64,000 nucleotides of DNA from Gracilaria gracilis (taxonomy: Eukaryota > Rhodophyta > Florideophyceae > Gracilariales > Gracilariaceae), in contig JARGSG010000105.1 of the NCBI GenBank assembly GCA_030374805.1, positions 62,001 to 126,000 of the forward strand, read 5' to 3'. Positions within the stretch are counted from its first letter, which is position 1; the number at the start of each line of letters is the position of its first letter. Below the pieces are notes generated by a model. The model worked only from the letters and a program-made list of their open reading frames with translations, was not told where the DNA came from and searched no databases. The translations under genes were made by a program, and so were the position numbers. Below, piece after piece: positions 22,573 through 32,015 of the stretch.

Positions 22573-23352
22573 ATGCCAAGAGCGCTAACGTTTGTGAGTC
22601 CACCCGTTTTTCCTCACAGTGAGAGACGGTGTCGATGGGCGACGACATGTAGACGTAGAGATGGAAATCGCGCGATTCCTTGCGCCTCCGATGGCCGCGA
22701 AAGCCTCCCCAAGGTGTGGGTGTGCACCAATTCGACTTGTAGAGGGAACTCACTCTTGTCAACTATGCGAGCTCTGGTGTCAGATGTTGAAGCCTCCATA
22801 GAACCAACTGGGTGCCTGGGTGAATGCGGAAATGGCCCAAACGTTGCAGTGCAAGCCTGTGATTCGGAACGTGTTTCCATTGAGAAACACATCGAATCTC
22901 TGGAACAAACTGTGAGACTGTTGAAACGGTTAGAGTTCGACCGTTAATGATGAAATGTTGCGTGTTGCAGAGGAGAAGGAAAAGGGGATATGCACATACT
23001 GAAAGGGACGGTAGCTTGCGCAGGTGAGCATTATGAGAAAGCTATTGGTCTCATGGCATTGGCAGAGTCGTGGTTGAGCGGGAGAACTGAACAATACAGA
23101 ATTGCGATACTCTGCAACTGGGCACAGGCACTGGTGAAAAGTTCAGATCACGAGAGAGCGTTGTCGTTGGTGAATGAGGCCATAGATGTACGGGGGGGTT
23201 GCGTTGGAGCATGGAAATGGAAGGCTGAAGCACACGAGAGAATGGGTGAAGTTGATATGGCTAAGAAGAGCTGGGGGACATGGGGAGAGCTTTCTGGATA
23301 AAAAGACGAGGCAGTGAAACGCGTTAGTCGTATTACGAGGTCGAGAGGATGT
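22573..23352 (+). pseudogene. Broken copy of the ferredoxin/TPR gene
   Basis: Mirror of 8224-7436. The first 123 codons, including the four cluster cysteines, are intact. An extra C near 22941 then makes an immediate TAA. A lost G near 22988 restores the frame, and a later substitution makes a new TAA after ELSG. The native C-terminus is deleted. The ferredoxin domain could still be made as a short protein. Confidence 0.8.
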
Positions 23353-23589
23353 TCGTGAATAGTCCGTAGGGGAATGAGAGACGAATGGGAGATCAACGTT
23401 GGGTGGAAGTAGCGGAGAACTACTATTGGTATACTTGTTGGATACACATTTTCTTGACAGTAAGGAAACAATGAAGTCACAGGGCACCCTTGCATGGAAG
23501 TCAAGAGTTTAATGCTGTGCCACATAGAAGGACTGGGGCGCGCTGTTGAAAGAATGCTGTTTCCTGAGAGCTCATATTCGAGGCCGCGT

Positions 23590-24282
23590 CAAGATTTGAA
23601 GGAGATTATAGTCTTAAGTGCGCCATAGCGAAGAGAGAAACCAAACCCACTGGAGTTTTAGGCAGGCGTTGAAGGGTTTCGTACCGTCTATTATTGCCAT
23701 GATCATGTCGGGACAGAGGAAGGCAGATCACTGTGCGAAACTCCAACCTGCCAAACCTGTGTTCTTCTGAGTTTGAACTGGTTGTTCGGCAACGTGAGTT
23801 TCGGAGATCGAGGTGGGAGGTAGGATATTGGGTTCCAGTTACAGCGGGAGTCAACCTTTTATTGCCAAAGGGAAGAAGTGTCAATGCAATTCTGTCAACA
23901 CCTGCACGCTTGTTTGGTAAACGGTTCATGATAGACTGGGAACTACACGTAGTCGGCCTCAGGCAAGTTTAGAACACGAACACTCTTTAATACCATTTTC
24001 GTATGTAGTTCATTTGAGTTTTCTCGTAGTGTTCTCGGGCTCAAACCATATGACCTAGAAGAGAGCCCTAGGCAGAGGCATCCAGGGGGTTTTTACCCCA
24101 TGGTCTTCTCTGGCTCAAACCATATATCCTAGAACACAGCCCTGCAGAGAGGCTTCCAGGGATTTCTGCGGAGAAGTTCAGCTGGGGGTCGGATGGTGGT
24201 GCAGGATACGAGCTGGTTCTTTTAATAACAACAGGATTCGGCAGTATATACTGTATCCTTCCGCGGTTCTTGCAGCGAAAGC
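23590..24282. other. Intergenic stretch right of the inverted duplication
   Basis: No gene seen. Two imperfect copies of a 74-base repeat (CTCAAACCATAT core) lie at about 24033-24180. Confidence 0.5.
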
Positions 24283-25830
24283 TTACCCCTGGTAAGCCGT
24301 GGGCCCAAATTCTCTTTCGTTCGACACCTGAGCTCCTGAGATATTATACCCCGGAGGGGGGACATTGTTGAAAAGCGCGACTGAAATTGATTGAAGTTGA
24401 TTAGCATCCTCGGGAGGAGACATGTCAGAGGCTGTCCATACGTTACCAACGCGTTCACGGTCTCTTGGGGGTCTCACATAAACGTGAGCGACATGGTTTG
24501 GTACTATGACCTCTACAAACCATGACGTCAATTTCGCTGCTCCCGTGAGACGGATAAGTGAAATCAGGAAAGCCGAACGGCTTTGAAAATCTTCTCTAGA
24601 TCCTCGCGCGTAACATATCTGATTCTCTGAACCAAACACAAAGTTGCGTTGATCAAGGAATCTTCGAGCGTTTGGGGACCCGCTTGCCAGAATTGTACTC
24701 TCCAATTCAACGTTCATCGAAGTTCGTGCTTTGAACATACTTGTATCTTCAACTTTTTCGAGTGGGGAGAAAATTGAGAAGAATGAGCGGAAATAGCGAA
24801 GACCGGATTCCTGAATTAATGATCCATCAGCATCGATACGAAGTTTTCCAAGCTTTTCGTCATAGCAAATAGCCAAACCTGCCTTACATTTTGACCATCG
24901 AAGGAATGATAGCCATTCCAACACTGCACGGTTATTGAAGCCATTCTCCCTCAGACATGAATCCACAAGAGTTGACGCATCAAATACGGAATGTCCGCTG
25001 TTCAACACTGCCTGCAGAAGTCGTTCTCTGGTGACCGAACCTTCTGTTATCCAGGACTCATCGTTTGCGGGCATAAATTCGCTCCCTACGATCTTGTGCC
25101 TGTTGTTTAGGATTAGCTCTAAAAGTTGAGATTCTGAAACCTCTTGTGAGCCGTTAATCTCTCTCACTGACTTCTCTACAGCATGGGAACTCGATGAACT
25201 GCGTGTTATAGCAATAGCGTTATTTGGAAGATCCACGAAAAGCATTCTTCTCATTTGGTACACTTGCTGTGAGAAGAGCAAAACATCACTGAGGTACACA
25301 ACGACGCCGTTCACACTGGTTTGTCGACCCATGGTAGAAGCAAGGCAAGTATTGAGCGTACTCATAGGGTCCATGCCATTGAACGCGCGAAGGACTAAAA
25401 TCCACCTCCTGTACAAAACCGTACACAGTACGGAGAGAGCAAGCATTAATACCTTGACAATGGTGTATACATCCACATAGGTCGACAAAGGAGAGATTCG
25501 TGAAAACAACATCATTAAATACCCCAAGTAGGTCATATAAGAAACGGCTGCAACCATGATGTATCCCGGGAGCGTTATAGACTGGGGAAAAGCCACAGCT
25601 AGTCCTGTATGGTACCCTAGCGAAACAGGAGAGGCCAAAACATTCGCGCAATGTTCGCAACAGCGATAAATAAACCTGCTCACAGAGACACCACCAATGC
25701 AGAAAGCAAGAAACTCGGCGAACAAATAAAACGCGGAAGACAGAATTAGAGCGTTTTGCGTATCTGTTACAGTGGCGGCAGAAAATGACTCAATGTACAA
25801 CAAGAAGAAGATAAGAAAGGATGTTGCCAT
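24283..25830 (-). CDS. Unrecognised multi-pass membrane protein
   Basis: 515 codons from ATG 25830 to TAA. The first ~210 residues hold about five hydrophobic helices (FLIFFLLYIESFSA, ALILSSAFYLFAEFLAFCIG, ITLPGYIMVAAVSYMTYLGY, YTIVKVLMLALSVLCTVLYR, VYLSDVLLFS). The rest is soluble and mixed, with no motif I recognise. In the same frame, two codons upstream of the ATG, lies the stop of another membrane ORF (25837-26193). The two may be one gene split by a single TAA. The C-terminal half could be cytosolic or plastid-facing. Confidence 0.6.
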   Translation of the reverse strand: MATSFLIFFLLYIESFSAATVTDTQNALILSSAFYLFAEFLAFCIGGVSVSRFIYRCCEHCANVLASPVSLGYHTGLAVAFPQSITLPGYIMVAAVSYMTYLGYLMMLFSRISPLSTYVDVYTIVKVLMLALSVLCTVLYRRWILVLRAFNGMDPMSTLNTCLASTMGRQTSVNGVVVYLSDVLLFSQQVYQMRRMLFVDLPNNAIAITRSSSSSHAVEKSVREINGSQEVSESQLLELILNNRHKIVGSEFMPANDESWITEGSVTRERLLQAVLNSGHSVFDASTLVDSCLRENGFNNRAVLEWLSFLRWSKCKAGLAICYDEKLGKLRIDADGSLIQESGLRYFRSFFSIFSPLEKVEDTSMFKARTSMNVELESTILASGSPNARRFLDQRNFVFGSENQICYARGSREDFQSRSAFLISLIRLTGAAKLTSWFVEVIVPNHVAHVYVRPPRDRERVGNVWTASDMSPPEDANQLQSISVALFNNVPPPGYNISGAQVSNEREFGPTAYQG

Positions 25831-25836
25831 GTAACC

Positions 25837-26193
25837 TTAGATAGAGAAGGTGATTTCGGGGCGATACATGGGCGAAATATGTACCGCGTGATATTTGCGG
25901 TACTTGGGATGTGTTGTACTCAAATTGGGTAGGTCATAGAGTGAACCATCAACGAAGTCATCTCTGTAGAACTGAAACTCCGGGCGAGCAGGGGCATGCA
26001 GCAAAAAGAAGATATCTCGAATCCACGACTTGATGGTCGAGAAGACGAGGACGGCAAATGAGGAGATTCGAAGCAACGGAGAAGACAGTTTCAACCAGAC
26101 GGTTAAAACGGCGTTAAATGACACCAGTAGGACGAGGAGAAGTGACAGGACACTTGATGGTGCATTTGGCATAAGCGTTTCGGAAACGGGCAT
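25837..26193 (-). CDS. Small membrane ORF directly before, and in frame with, 24283-25830
   Basis: 118 codons from ATG 26193 to TAA 25837-25839. Two hydrophobic helices near the N-terminus (VLSLLLVLLVSFNAVLTVWL, ISSFAVLVFSTIKSWI) are followed by a polar tail. The next in-frame codons after TAA are GGT TAC ATG, where the 515-residue ORF begins. I chose this ATG because the longer frame starts at TTG in repeat sequence. Possibilities are one gene with a nonsense mutation, stop readthrough, or two adjacent proteins. Confidence 0.5.
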   Translation of the reverse strand: MPVSETLMPNAPSSVLSLLLVLLVSFNAVLTVWLKLSSPLLRISSFAVLVFSTIKSWIRDIFFLLHAPARPEFQFYRDDFVDGSLYDLPNLSTTHPKYRKYHAVHISPMYRPEITFSI

Positions 26194-26239
26194 ATTGGGA
26201 TTGGCAAAATAGCTGCTGTTGTGTATGTAGCACAAAAAG

Positions 26240-26820
26240 GGGAGATGAATGGTTGGGCCAGTGATGAACAGCAGAACTTGCGTCGTTGGTATATGTAGCT
26301 AACGCATGTGGACGCAGCCATGGCAAAAGAGGACAAAGGGTAGTGTAGTGCTGCATAAGGTGGAAGTTGCAGCGTTATGTAAAGCAGGCAGTGTGCTGAA
26401 GCGAATCATCACGATGATGGTGTAACGAAACGCTACCCTTGTAAGTATGGTGTGGGGTGTAGGGGGGTGGCTGCTGAGTCCTTAGAAGCGGAGCGAGTAG
26501 TTGGCGTCAGGTCACATCGATATGTTGAGATGCGCGGAATGTGCACTCTAGAGGGTAGAGTAGGGATCTATTTTTGTAAAAAGCGGAATAAAAACGAAAA
26601 GTGACAGCTTCACGATCACATTCGGCCACATCAAGTTGACATGCGCCGTATCCCATCCCGAACTGCGAAGCTAAGTCACTTTGAGCTGGGCTAGTACTGA
26701 CATGAGGGATCGGTCTGGAATCCCCAGTGCCGAATGTTGTTTTGTTTTTTTTCGCCCACGTTTCGCCCACCTTTTCCGCACCCACAGCATCCGTTTTCCG
26801 TGTCAATATCTAACTTACCA
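26240..26820 (+). repeat. 5S-bearing repeat, inverted partner of 33880-34410
   Basis: Flank, 5S gene F and downstream T/C-rich tail (CGCCCACGTTTCGCCCACC) reappear in inverted order around 5S gene G. The two copies bracket the block of housekeeping genes from 27.6 to 32 kb. Confidence 0.75.
26618..26737 (+). rRNA. 5S rRNA gene, copy F
   Basis: 120 bases, perfect terminal stem ACATTCGGC/GCCGAATGT, TCACTTTG stem variant, one C-to-T in the GCCGTATCCC segment. Followed by TTGTTTTG and a longer T-run. It sits in a segment that is repeated inverted around copy G. Confidence 0.87.
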
Positions 26821-27606
26821 TAACGCGCTGTTTGAAACAACGTCACGCCAACATCCCACAACTGACTACCGTAGATACGGCGTCCATGTCAGTGACCTAC
26901 CGCCCACCTTTGCTGGCGGACGTACATGTCGGATGCGTGCGAGCGCGGCATGCAGTTGGGGGCTGGAGCAAAACGGCTGACGTGTCGGGGCGGCGCAGAA
27001 TTCAATCATCGGCTCGCGCTGCGAAACGTTCTGCTCGCTAACACCACCGGCGTGTCCCAAGTGCGTGGCGAATGGTGTCAAATGGGATCAAATGGTGCGC
27101 ATTCGCTACAAGGCGCGCGGCGCTGCACAAATGCGACGCCACCCAATGAGCGCCGCTCAACGCTGGACGCAGGGCGCTAGTCACGGCCACGTGCAAACAA
27201 ATGCAATCTGCATCGCTATTGGCCACCATCTCGGCGCTGTGCTTCCACTACTGGGTGCTTTGTTGGTGCAGCTTTGCGAGTTAATTTTTTGAAAGGCGCT
27301 GCGCGCGCCGCGTGTGACATGGCTGGATCTGCGCGGTGACGGCGCGTGATGGGGTGTCCTTTGCGCACAGCTTTCGTTCTCCGCTGCGCCTTGGCGCTGC
27401 GCGCGCTCTGTAAAGCTTTCACTGCGAATTAGGGAGCACTCCGCCTTGCTTTCCTGGGCATGCCCATATCTTATATCTACTCCCCAGCCCCCCCATCCCT
27501 CCACCCCGAGTGCTTTCTCCATCTTCCATTCCGCCGAGCAAGTCGTCTTGACCTACCGCCACTTCCTTCGTTCAACGCTTCTTCCTCATTTGTTTAACTC
27601 TCCATC
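26821..27606. other. Intergenic stretch before the 27607 gene
   Basis: GC-rich, no convincing gene. A TATA-like CTTATATCTAC lies near 27468, about 140 bases before the next ATG, and is the likely promoter. Confidence 0.4.
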
Positions 27607-27870
27607 ATGCAAGCTGTCACTCCCATCTGTGTTCGTCGCGCGCGCAGCGCCAACCTGAACCGTGCACCCGTCGCCACGCTCACGCCTCCCAGAGCGCCGT
27701 TTGTTCCGCGCATCGCCGGCGGAAACACGCTCGCTTTGGTACAAAGCCTCGTCAAACGATGCCCGGAAACCATGTGCTGCGTGGTGGCACCGTTGGTTAT
27801 CGGATGCGTGTTGGTGTTCCGTGGCTTTCACTCGTATTCTCAGGAGAAGGGACGTGCCGATATGAGTTGA
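27607..27870 (+). CDS. Small single-pass membrane protein, unknown
   Basis: 87 codons, ATG to TGA, no intron. The N-terminal half is Arg/Ala/Pro-rich without acidic residues (MQAVTPICVRRARS...), like an organelle targeting peptide. One hydrophobic helix follows (CCVVAPLVIGCVLVF), then a short polar tail. Such a layout fits a small organelle-membrane subunit, but I recognise no family. Confidence 0.5.
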   Translation: MQAVTPICVRRARSANLNRAPVATLTPPRAPFVPRIAGGNTLALVQSLVKRCPETMCCVVAPLVIGCVLVFRGFHSYSQEKGRADMS

Positions 27871-28574
27871 CGTTGACGTCGTGTACCATGCTCCGTTTCG
27901 CTTCTTAACTACCGTCGTATCTACTTGTTTGTCTACCGGGGGATCGCTGTGTTGCTCGTGTTGTACTATAGGCCTGTGTTTGTTTCCATTCCACTCACAA
28001 TTTGTTTACTACTTTGCCGCTATTTACTTTGGTACCTGGTTCATGCTGTTGATAAAGAACACCGTTAGCTACCGATAATTACCAAACACAAACTTGTTGC
28101 GTTCCATGCGCTCCGCGCCGCGCTCAGCACAGCTGCGTGTGCGCCTCCAGTGCAACCAACCACCTACAGTACCAAAATAGGACCGCCAGCATCATGCAGT
28201 TTGCACTTACGTCTTGCAAACCGTTTGCGACCAAGGAAGTGAATTGCGCTTGACAATCACGGTGATTGACGGGCTGTGTTTCATACCGTATCTCTGATTA
28301 GTTGTTCCGCACCAAAGTCGCGCGATTTGCATCAATGGCCGCGTTGCCGTGCGAAAAAGGAGGCGCTTTCTCTTCGATGCGCGATGTGCATGTTGCCGAA
28401 TTCCTTCATATTTGGCGCGCGCCACAGCTCTGCTGGCTTGCGGTGCTGCTTGGCTGCCGTCATTCGCTTCATTTTATTCGCCGATGGGAGCGCGAATATC
28501 TCTAAAATGGGACCGGTCATGGAAAGTAGCTTTATGAAGTTGGTTTTCGCCCAACATTCGATGGCGCCTTTGCA
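27871..28574. other. Intergenic stretch, no gene seen
   Basis: 3' flank of the small membrane gene and 5' flank of the tRNA gene. Only short shadow frames are present. Confidence 0.5.
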
Positions 28575-28648
28575 GCCGGCTTAGCTCAGTTGGTTAGAGC
28601 GCGCCCTTCGTAAGGGTGAGGTCGCGAGTTCGAATCTCGCATTCGGCT
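28575..28648 (+). tRNA. tRNA-Thr (anticodon CGU)
   Basis: 74-base cloverleaf without intron. Acceptor GCCGGCT pairs with ATTCGGC (one C-T mismatch, one G-T). D arm GCTC..GAGC, anticodon stem CGCCC/GGGTG with loop TTCGTAA (anticodon CGT), T arm GCGAG-TTCGAAT-CTCGC. A- and B-box sequences are intact. No CCA is encoded, as usual for a eukaryotic nuclear gene. T-rich sequence lies downstream. Confidence 0.95.
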
Positions 28649-28859
28649 TTGAAAAATTCATTTTCCTCATTTTTCCCCAAGTTTTTGGCAACCGCGGTCG
28701 AATGCGAGTGCTCGAGGCAGCCGCGGGCCTGACGTCGACGCATCGACACGCCATTCCCAACTTTTTCTTCTGTTACTGCGAAGCGCAACAAACTCAAAAC
28801 TCTGACCGGTGCAAGTGCCCTTCCGCATCCCCCTTGCGCAACTAACATCCTATTCTAAC

Positions 28860-29786
28860 ATGGCCTCCCCCGCTCTCAGATCCTTCTCAACCAGGCCCGC
28901 TCCCTACGTCTCAGCCGCTACGCGCGTTCTTTTCCAGGGCTTCACTGGCAAACAAGGCACCTTTCATGCCGAGCAAGCCATTGCGTATGGCACCAACATC
29001 GTCGGTGGAACCAATCCAAAGCGAGCCGGTCAACTTCATTTAGATCGTCCCGTGTTTGCAACCGTTGCAGAAGCAAGGGCTCACACTGCTGCCGATGCCT
29101 CCGCCATATTCGTACCGCCCGCGGGCGCTGCTTCTGCTATTGAGGAAGCGATTGTTGCTGAGATGCCTTTGGTGGTGTGCATTACTGAGGGCATTCCGCA
29201 GAAGGATATGGTTCGAGTTAAGGGTCTTCTGACAGATGCCACTGCTACTCGTCTTATAGGTCCCAACTGCCCAGGCATTATCAAACCGGATCAATGTAAG
29301 ATCGGTATTATGCCTGGACACATTCATAAACCAGGTTCGATAGGAGTGGTATCTAGATCAGGAACCCTCACATATGAAGCCGTCAACCAGACCACTGAGG
29401 TCGGTCTTGGTCAGAGTGTTTGCGTTGGAATTGGCGGCGATCCTTTCAATGGCACTGACTTCATCGATTGCCTTGACATGTTTCTAAACGACCAAGAGAC
29501 AAAGGGCATCGTTATGATCGGCGAAATAGGCGGTCAAGCTGAGGAACAAGCTGCCGAGTTTCTCAAACAGCACCCTGTGAAAAAACCCGTTGTGGCCTTC
29601 ATTGCTGGCGTCACTGCCCCTCCTGGCAGACGTATGGGACATGCGGGAGCCATCATCTCTGGTGGTAAGGGTACTGCCGCCGATAAGATTGCTGCGTTAG
29701 AAGCGGCTGATGCTAGAGTTGTTCGAAGTCCTGCCACTCTTGGCATTGCCATGTTGGAAGAAATGCAGAATGCGGGCTTGGCCTGA
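28860..29786 (+). CDS. Succinyl-CoA ligase alpha subunit, mitochondrial
   Basis: 308 codons from ATG 28860 to TGA. The ligase makes ATP or GTP while converting succinyl-CoA to succinate in the citric acid cycle; the alpha subunit binds CoA and carries the phosphorylated histidine. A short Ser/Arg-rich presequence (to about residue 18) precedes the CoA-binding Rossmann domain ([15 protein letters not shown]). The ligase domain has [19 protein letters not shown] and GIGGDPFNG. The active-site His is in [11 protein letters not shown] (about residue 261). The length is normal for the family. I took the ATG rather than the upstream in-frame GTG. It lies 0.2 kb after tRNA-Thr. Confidence 0.95.
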   Translation: MASPALRSFSTRPAPYVSAATRVLFQGFTGKQGTFHAEQAIAYGTNIVGGTNPKRAGQLHLDRPVFATVAEARAHTAADASAIFVPPAGAASAIEEAIVAEMPLVVCITEGIPQKDMVRVKGLLTDATATRLIGPNCPGIIKPDQCKIGIMPGHIHKPGSIGVVSRSGTLTYEAVNQTTEVGLGQSVCVGIGGDPFNGTDFIDCLDMFLNDQETKGIVMIGEIGGQAEEQAAEFLKQHPVKKPVVAFIAGVTAPPGRRMGHAGAIISGGKGTAADKIAALEAADARVVRSPATLGIAMLEEMQNAGLA

Positions 29787-30404
29787 TCACTTTTTCGATA
29801 TCATTCATTGTTTGCTGCAATGCAACGGTGTTCCTCCGCATTTGTGCTCGCGTTCGCAGTCGGGAATCACGGTGATGCATAGAGCTCAATCACCGAAGCC
29901 AACTTTCAATCCAGAGTCGTTTCAGAAATTGATCTCGTTAATGACTCCATGCGTTGCATTCATGAAATCAGTCGCATGGGGAAAGGATCACTATGATCAA
30001 CAACGAGATTGAGCTCGAACTTGATACAGCAATTACGAACCTACTAACGACCCTTATGGAGTACAATCTAGAGCAACTGTACTTTGGAAGCACTTGAGTA
30101 TTCTTGTGGTGACCGATTAGAGGTTGTTTCCACCAGGTCTAATCATTCTGACAAGAACGATTGCTTAGGGATAGCCTGTATTTGAAGACCCCGATACAGA
30201 AACCCAACCTATCGAATACTTCAGGTCAAGACCAACCGAGACTGAGAAGCGGGGCGACTACGACATTAACAAGTGAAACTAATGTAAAAGGCCAACTGTT
30301 CAAACGGAGTAACAACGGTGTCCCCATGAACAGGTCTCAAAATCGGGTTCCATGTTATGAGTGTTTATTGCTAATGACTATTCATCAATTTTCAACGCAT
30401 CAAG
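29787..30404. other. Convergent intergenic stretch
   Basis: 3' flanks of the succinyl-CoA ligase and HAT-factor genes, which face each other. No further gene seen. Confidence 0.5.
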
Positions 30405-32015
30405 TTATTTCCTTCTGTTTGCAAGTATTCGCAATCTGTCTGCCATATCGCGATCACCCTGATCCTCCTCAAAGGCCGCCCAGACGCGCAACAACGAAGC
30501 ATCTCCACCTCGCTGCCTTGCCGTTTCCGCAAAGAGTTTCCGCGCCCTTTCAATACCACCATCCTTTGCAAAATGCTTCCACTCAAGCATAGCAAGTGAT
30601 CGAACCGCCATGATGTCTCCCGAAGAGAATCTCACACTCTTCTTCAACAACTCTCTCGCTACGTCATAATTTTCATCCTCCCGCTCAAGCGTCGAGAAGG
30701 CATGCAGCGTCTTGTAATCGCGCGAATTGATACGCAACGCTCGTTTGTACAACTCTCTAGCCTTCTCTGTGTTGCCTTCCCTGCGTTCAATGGCAGCCCA
30801 GGAGTGAAGCAACCGAACCACGTCCTGAGGGCGCTCCTTCCGACTGCTGATCCCCCGCTTGAAGAGATTTCGGGCGGTTTCAACCTCGCCAGCGACTGCT
30901 TCCAAGCGCGCCCAGTTCATGTAGAGCATGGCGGTCTTGCCCTCACCAACACGATCTGCAGCTTCCTGGAATAACCGTCTCGCCTCTGTAACATTTCCAC
31001 AACGACCCTCCAGAAGTGCCCAGGCCTGCCAATTGATCGGGTCACGCGGGTCCGCTCTAGTTCCGCGTTCATACAAACATCTAGCGGCATTGAAATTTCG
31101 TTCCCGTTCTTCTAAAATACCCCATGCTTGCCAGTTGCAGGGGTAGGAAGGATCGGCTATGATCGCACGCTCAAACAATTGCCTTGCTCGAGGATTGTTT
31201 CCCACGCGATGCTCCAATGATGCCCATGCGTGCCACACAAGCTTGTCCTTTGGATCGGCTTCTGCGCCACGCATGTAAAGAAAGCGCGCGCGCTCCAGTT
31301 TGCCTCGGTTGGCTTCAAGACCTGCATACGCAGTGTACAATGGGGCAGTCTTGTTTCTTCTCACGGTCCTGACGCCCTTTTCAAATACGTTTGAGGCCTC
31401 TGAGAAGTTTTTCCGACGCATTTCCATGTGAGCCCACTGCATGTAGATATACGGATCGACGGAATCGGCTTGAACAGCGCGTCGAAACAGTTTGGCAGCT
31501 GTTTCAAAATTGGACACACTGCTCTCCAAAGAAGCCAACGCACTCAACAGGACAGCGTTCTGCGGGCAATTCTCTAAGGCGCGCTTGTACACCTTTCGGG
31601 CGGAAGACTTTCCAGAGGCCGCAGCCTCACAATTGGCATAGAAGTGCCAGACATACGCATCGTCTTGCACTTCTGTTACAGCACGTTCCATAACTTGCGC
31701 GGCATGCTTGTCACCGTGTGCTTTTCGTGACGCTTTCCCGTACGCAAGCCAGGAACGGGCGTCCGTAGGCGTTTCAGAAAGATGTTTGGATAGGAGACGG
31801 GCGGCTGCAGCTGGATCTCCTGCGCGAAGCTCGAGCCGAGCAAGAACTGGCAGCGGTGGGATGTCCGAGTTGTCGTTCGGGGTTGGCGTATATGGTGCGC
31901 AGGTCATGCGTACTGTCGGGCGGCGATGCGGGGTGCGGGCACAGGTTGACGGCAATTGCACTCGCGCAGGACGCGCGAGAACGGCAGCCGGCGCGATGAA
32001 AGAGGAACTCATCAT
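30405..32015 (-). CDS. HAT/TPR RNA-stability factor of the Mbb1/HCF107 type, probably plastid
   Basis: 536 codons from ATG 32015 to TAA. The N-terminus (MMSSSFIAPAAVLARPARVQ, basic, with a Phe near the start) resembles a red-algal plastid transit peptide. From about residue 60 the protein is a row of roughly a dozen 34-residue half-a-TPR repeats with the typical W..A...E...G....AR.L..R spacing (e.g. NWQAWGILEERERNFNAARC). In plants and Chlamydomonas such proteins bind plastid psbB/psbH transcripts and protect their 5' ends. The same role here is inferred from architecture only. Confidence 0.8.
   Translation of the reverse strand: MMSSSFIAPAAVLARPARVQLPSTCARTPHRRPTVRMTCAPYTPTPNDNSDIPPLPVLARLELRAGDPAAAARLLSKHLSETPTDARSWLAYGKASRKAHGDKHAAQVMERAVTEVQDDAYVWHFYANCEAAASGKSSARKVYKRALENCPQNAVLLSALASLESSVSNFETAAKLFRRAVQADSVDPYIYMQWAHMEMRRKNFSEASNVFEKGVRTVRRNKTAPLYTAYAGLEANRGKLERARFLYMRGAEADPKDKLVWHAWASLEHRVGNNPRARQLFERAIIADPSYPCNWQAWGILEERERNFNAARCLYERGTRADPRDPINWQAWALLEGRCGNVTEARRLFQEAADRVGEGKTAMLYMNWARLEAVAGEVETARNLFKRGISSRKERPQDVVRLLHSWAAIERREGNTEKARELYKRALRINSRDYKTLHAFSTLEREDENYDVARELLKKSVRFSSGDIMAVRSLAMLEWKHFAKDGGIERARKLFAETARQRGGDASLLRVWAAFEEDQGDRDMADRLRILANRRK

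Larger units (their letters stand above)
17139..23589 (-). repeat. Right arm of the large inverted duplication
   Basis: Reverse-complement copy of 7197-13652, in the same internal order read backwards. It holds the mirrored 5S gene, SINE-like insertion, R1 modules, membrane-gene relic and ferredoxin/TPR relic. Several small changes are private to this arm: an extra base in the 5S gene, one gained and one lost base in the ferredoxin relic, and indels in the membrane-gene relic. The inner end joins sequence homologous to 34.87-35.0 kb, so the junction lies inside another repeat. Confidence 0.93.

Noticed and set aside
24283-26193. General reassignment of UAA as a sense codon (from two in-frame TAA cases)
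   Set aside because: The helicase-side genes NC2-alpha and HAT factor end normally in TAA, so a global reassignment is very unlikely; the two cases are treated separately.
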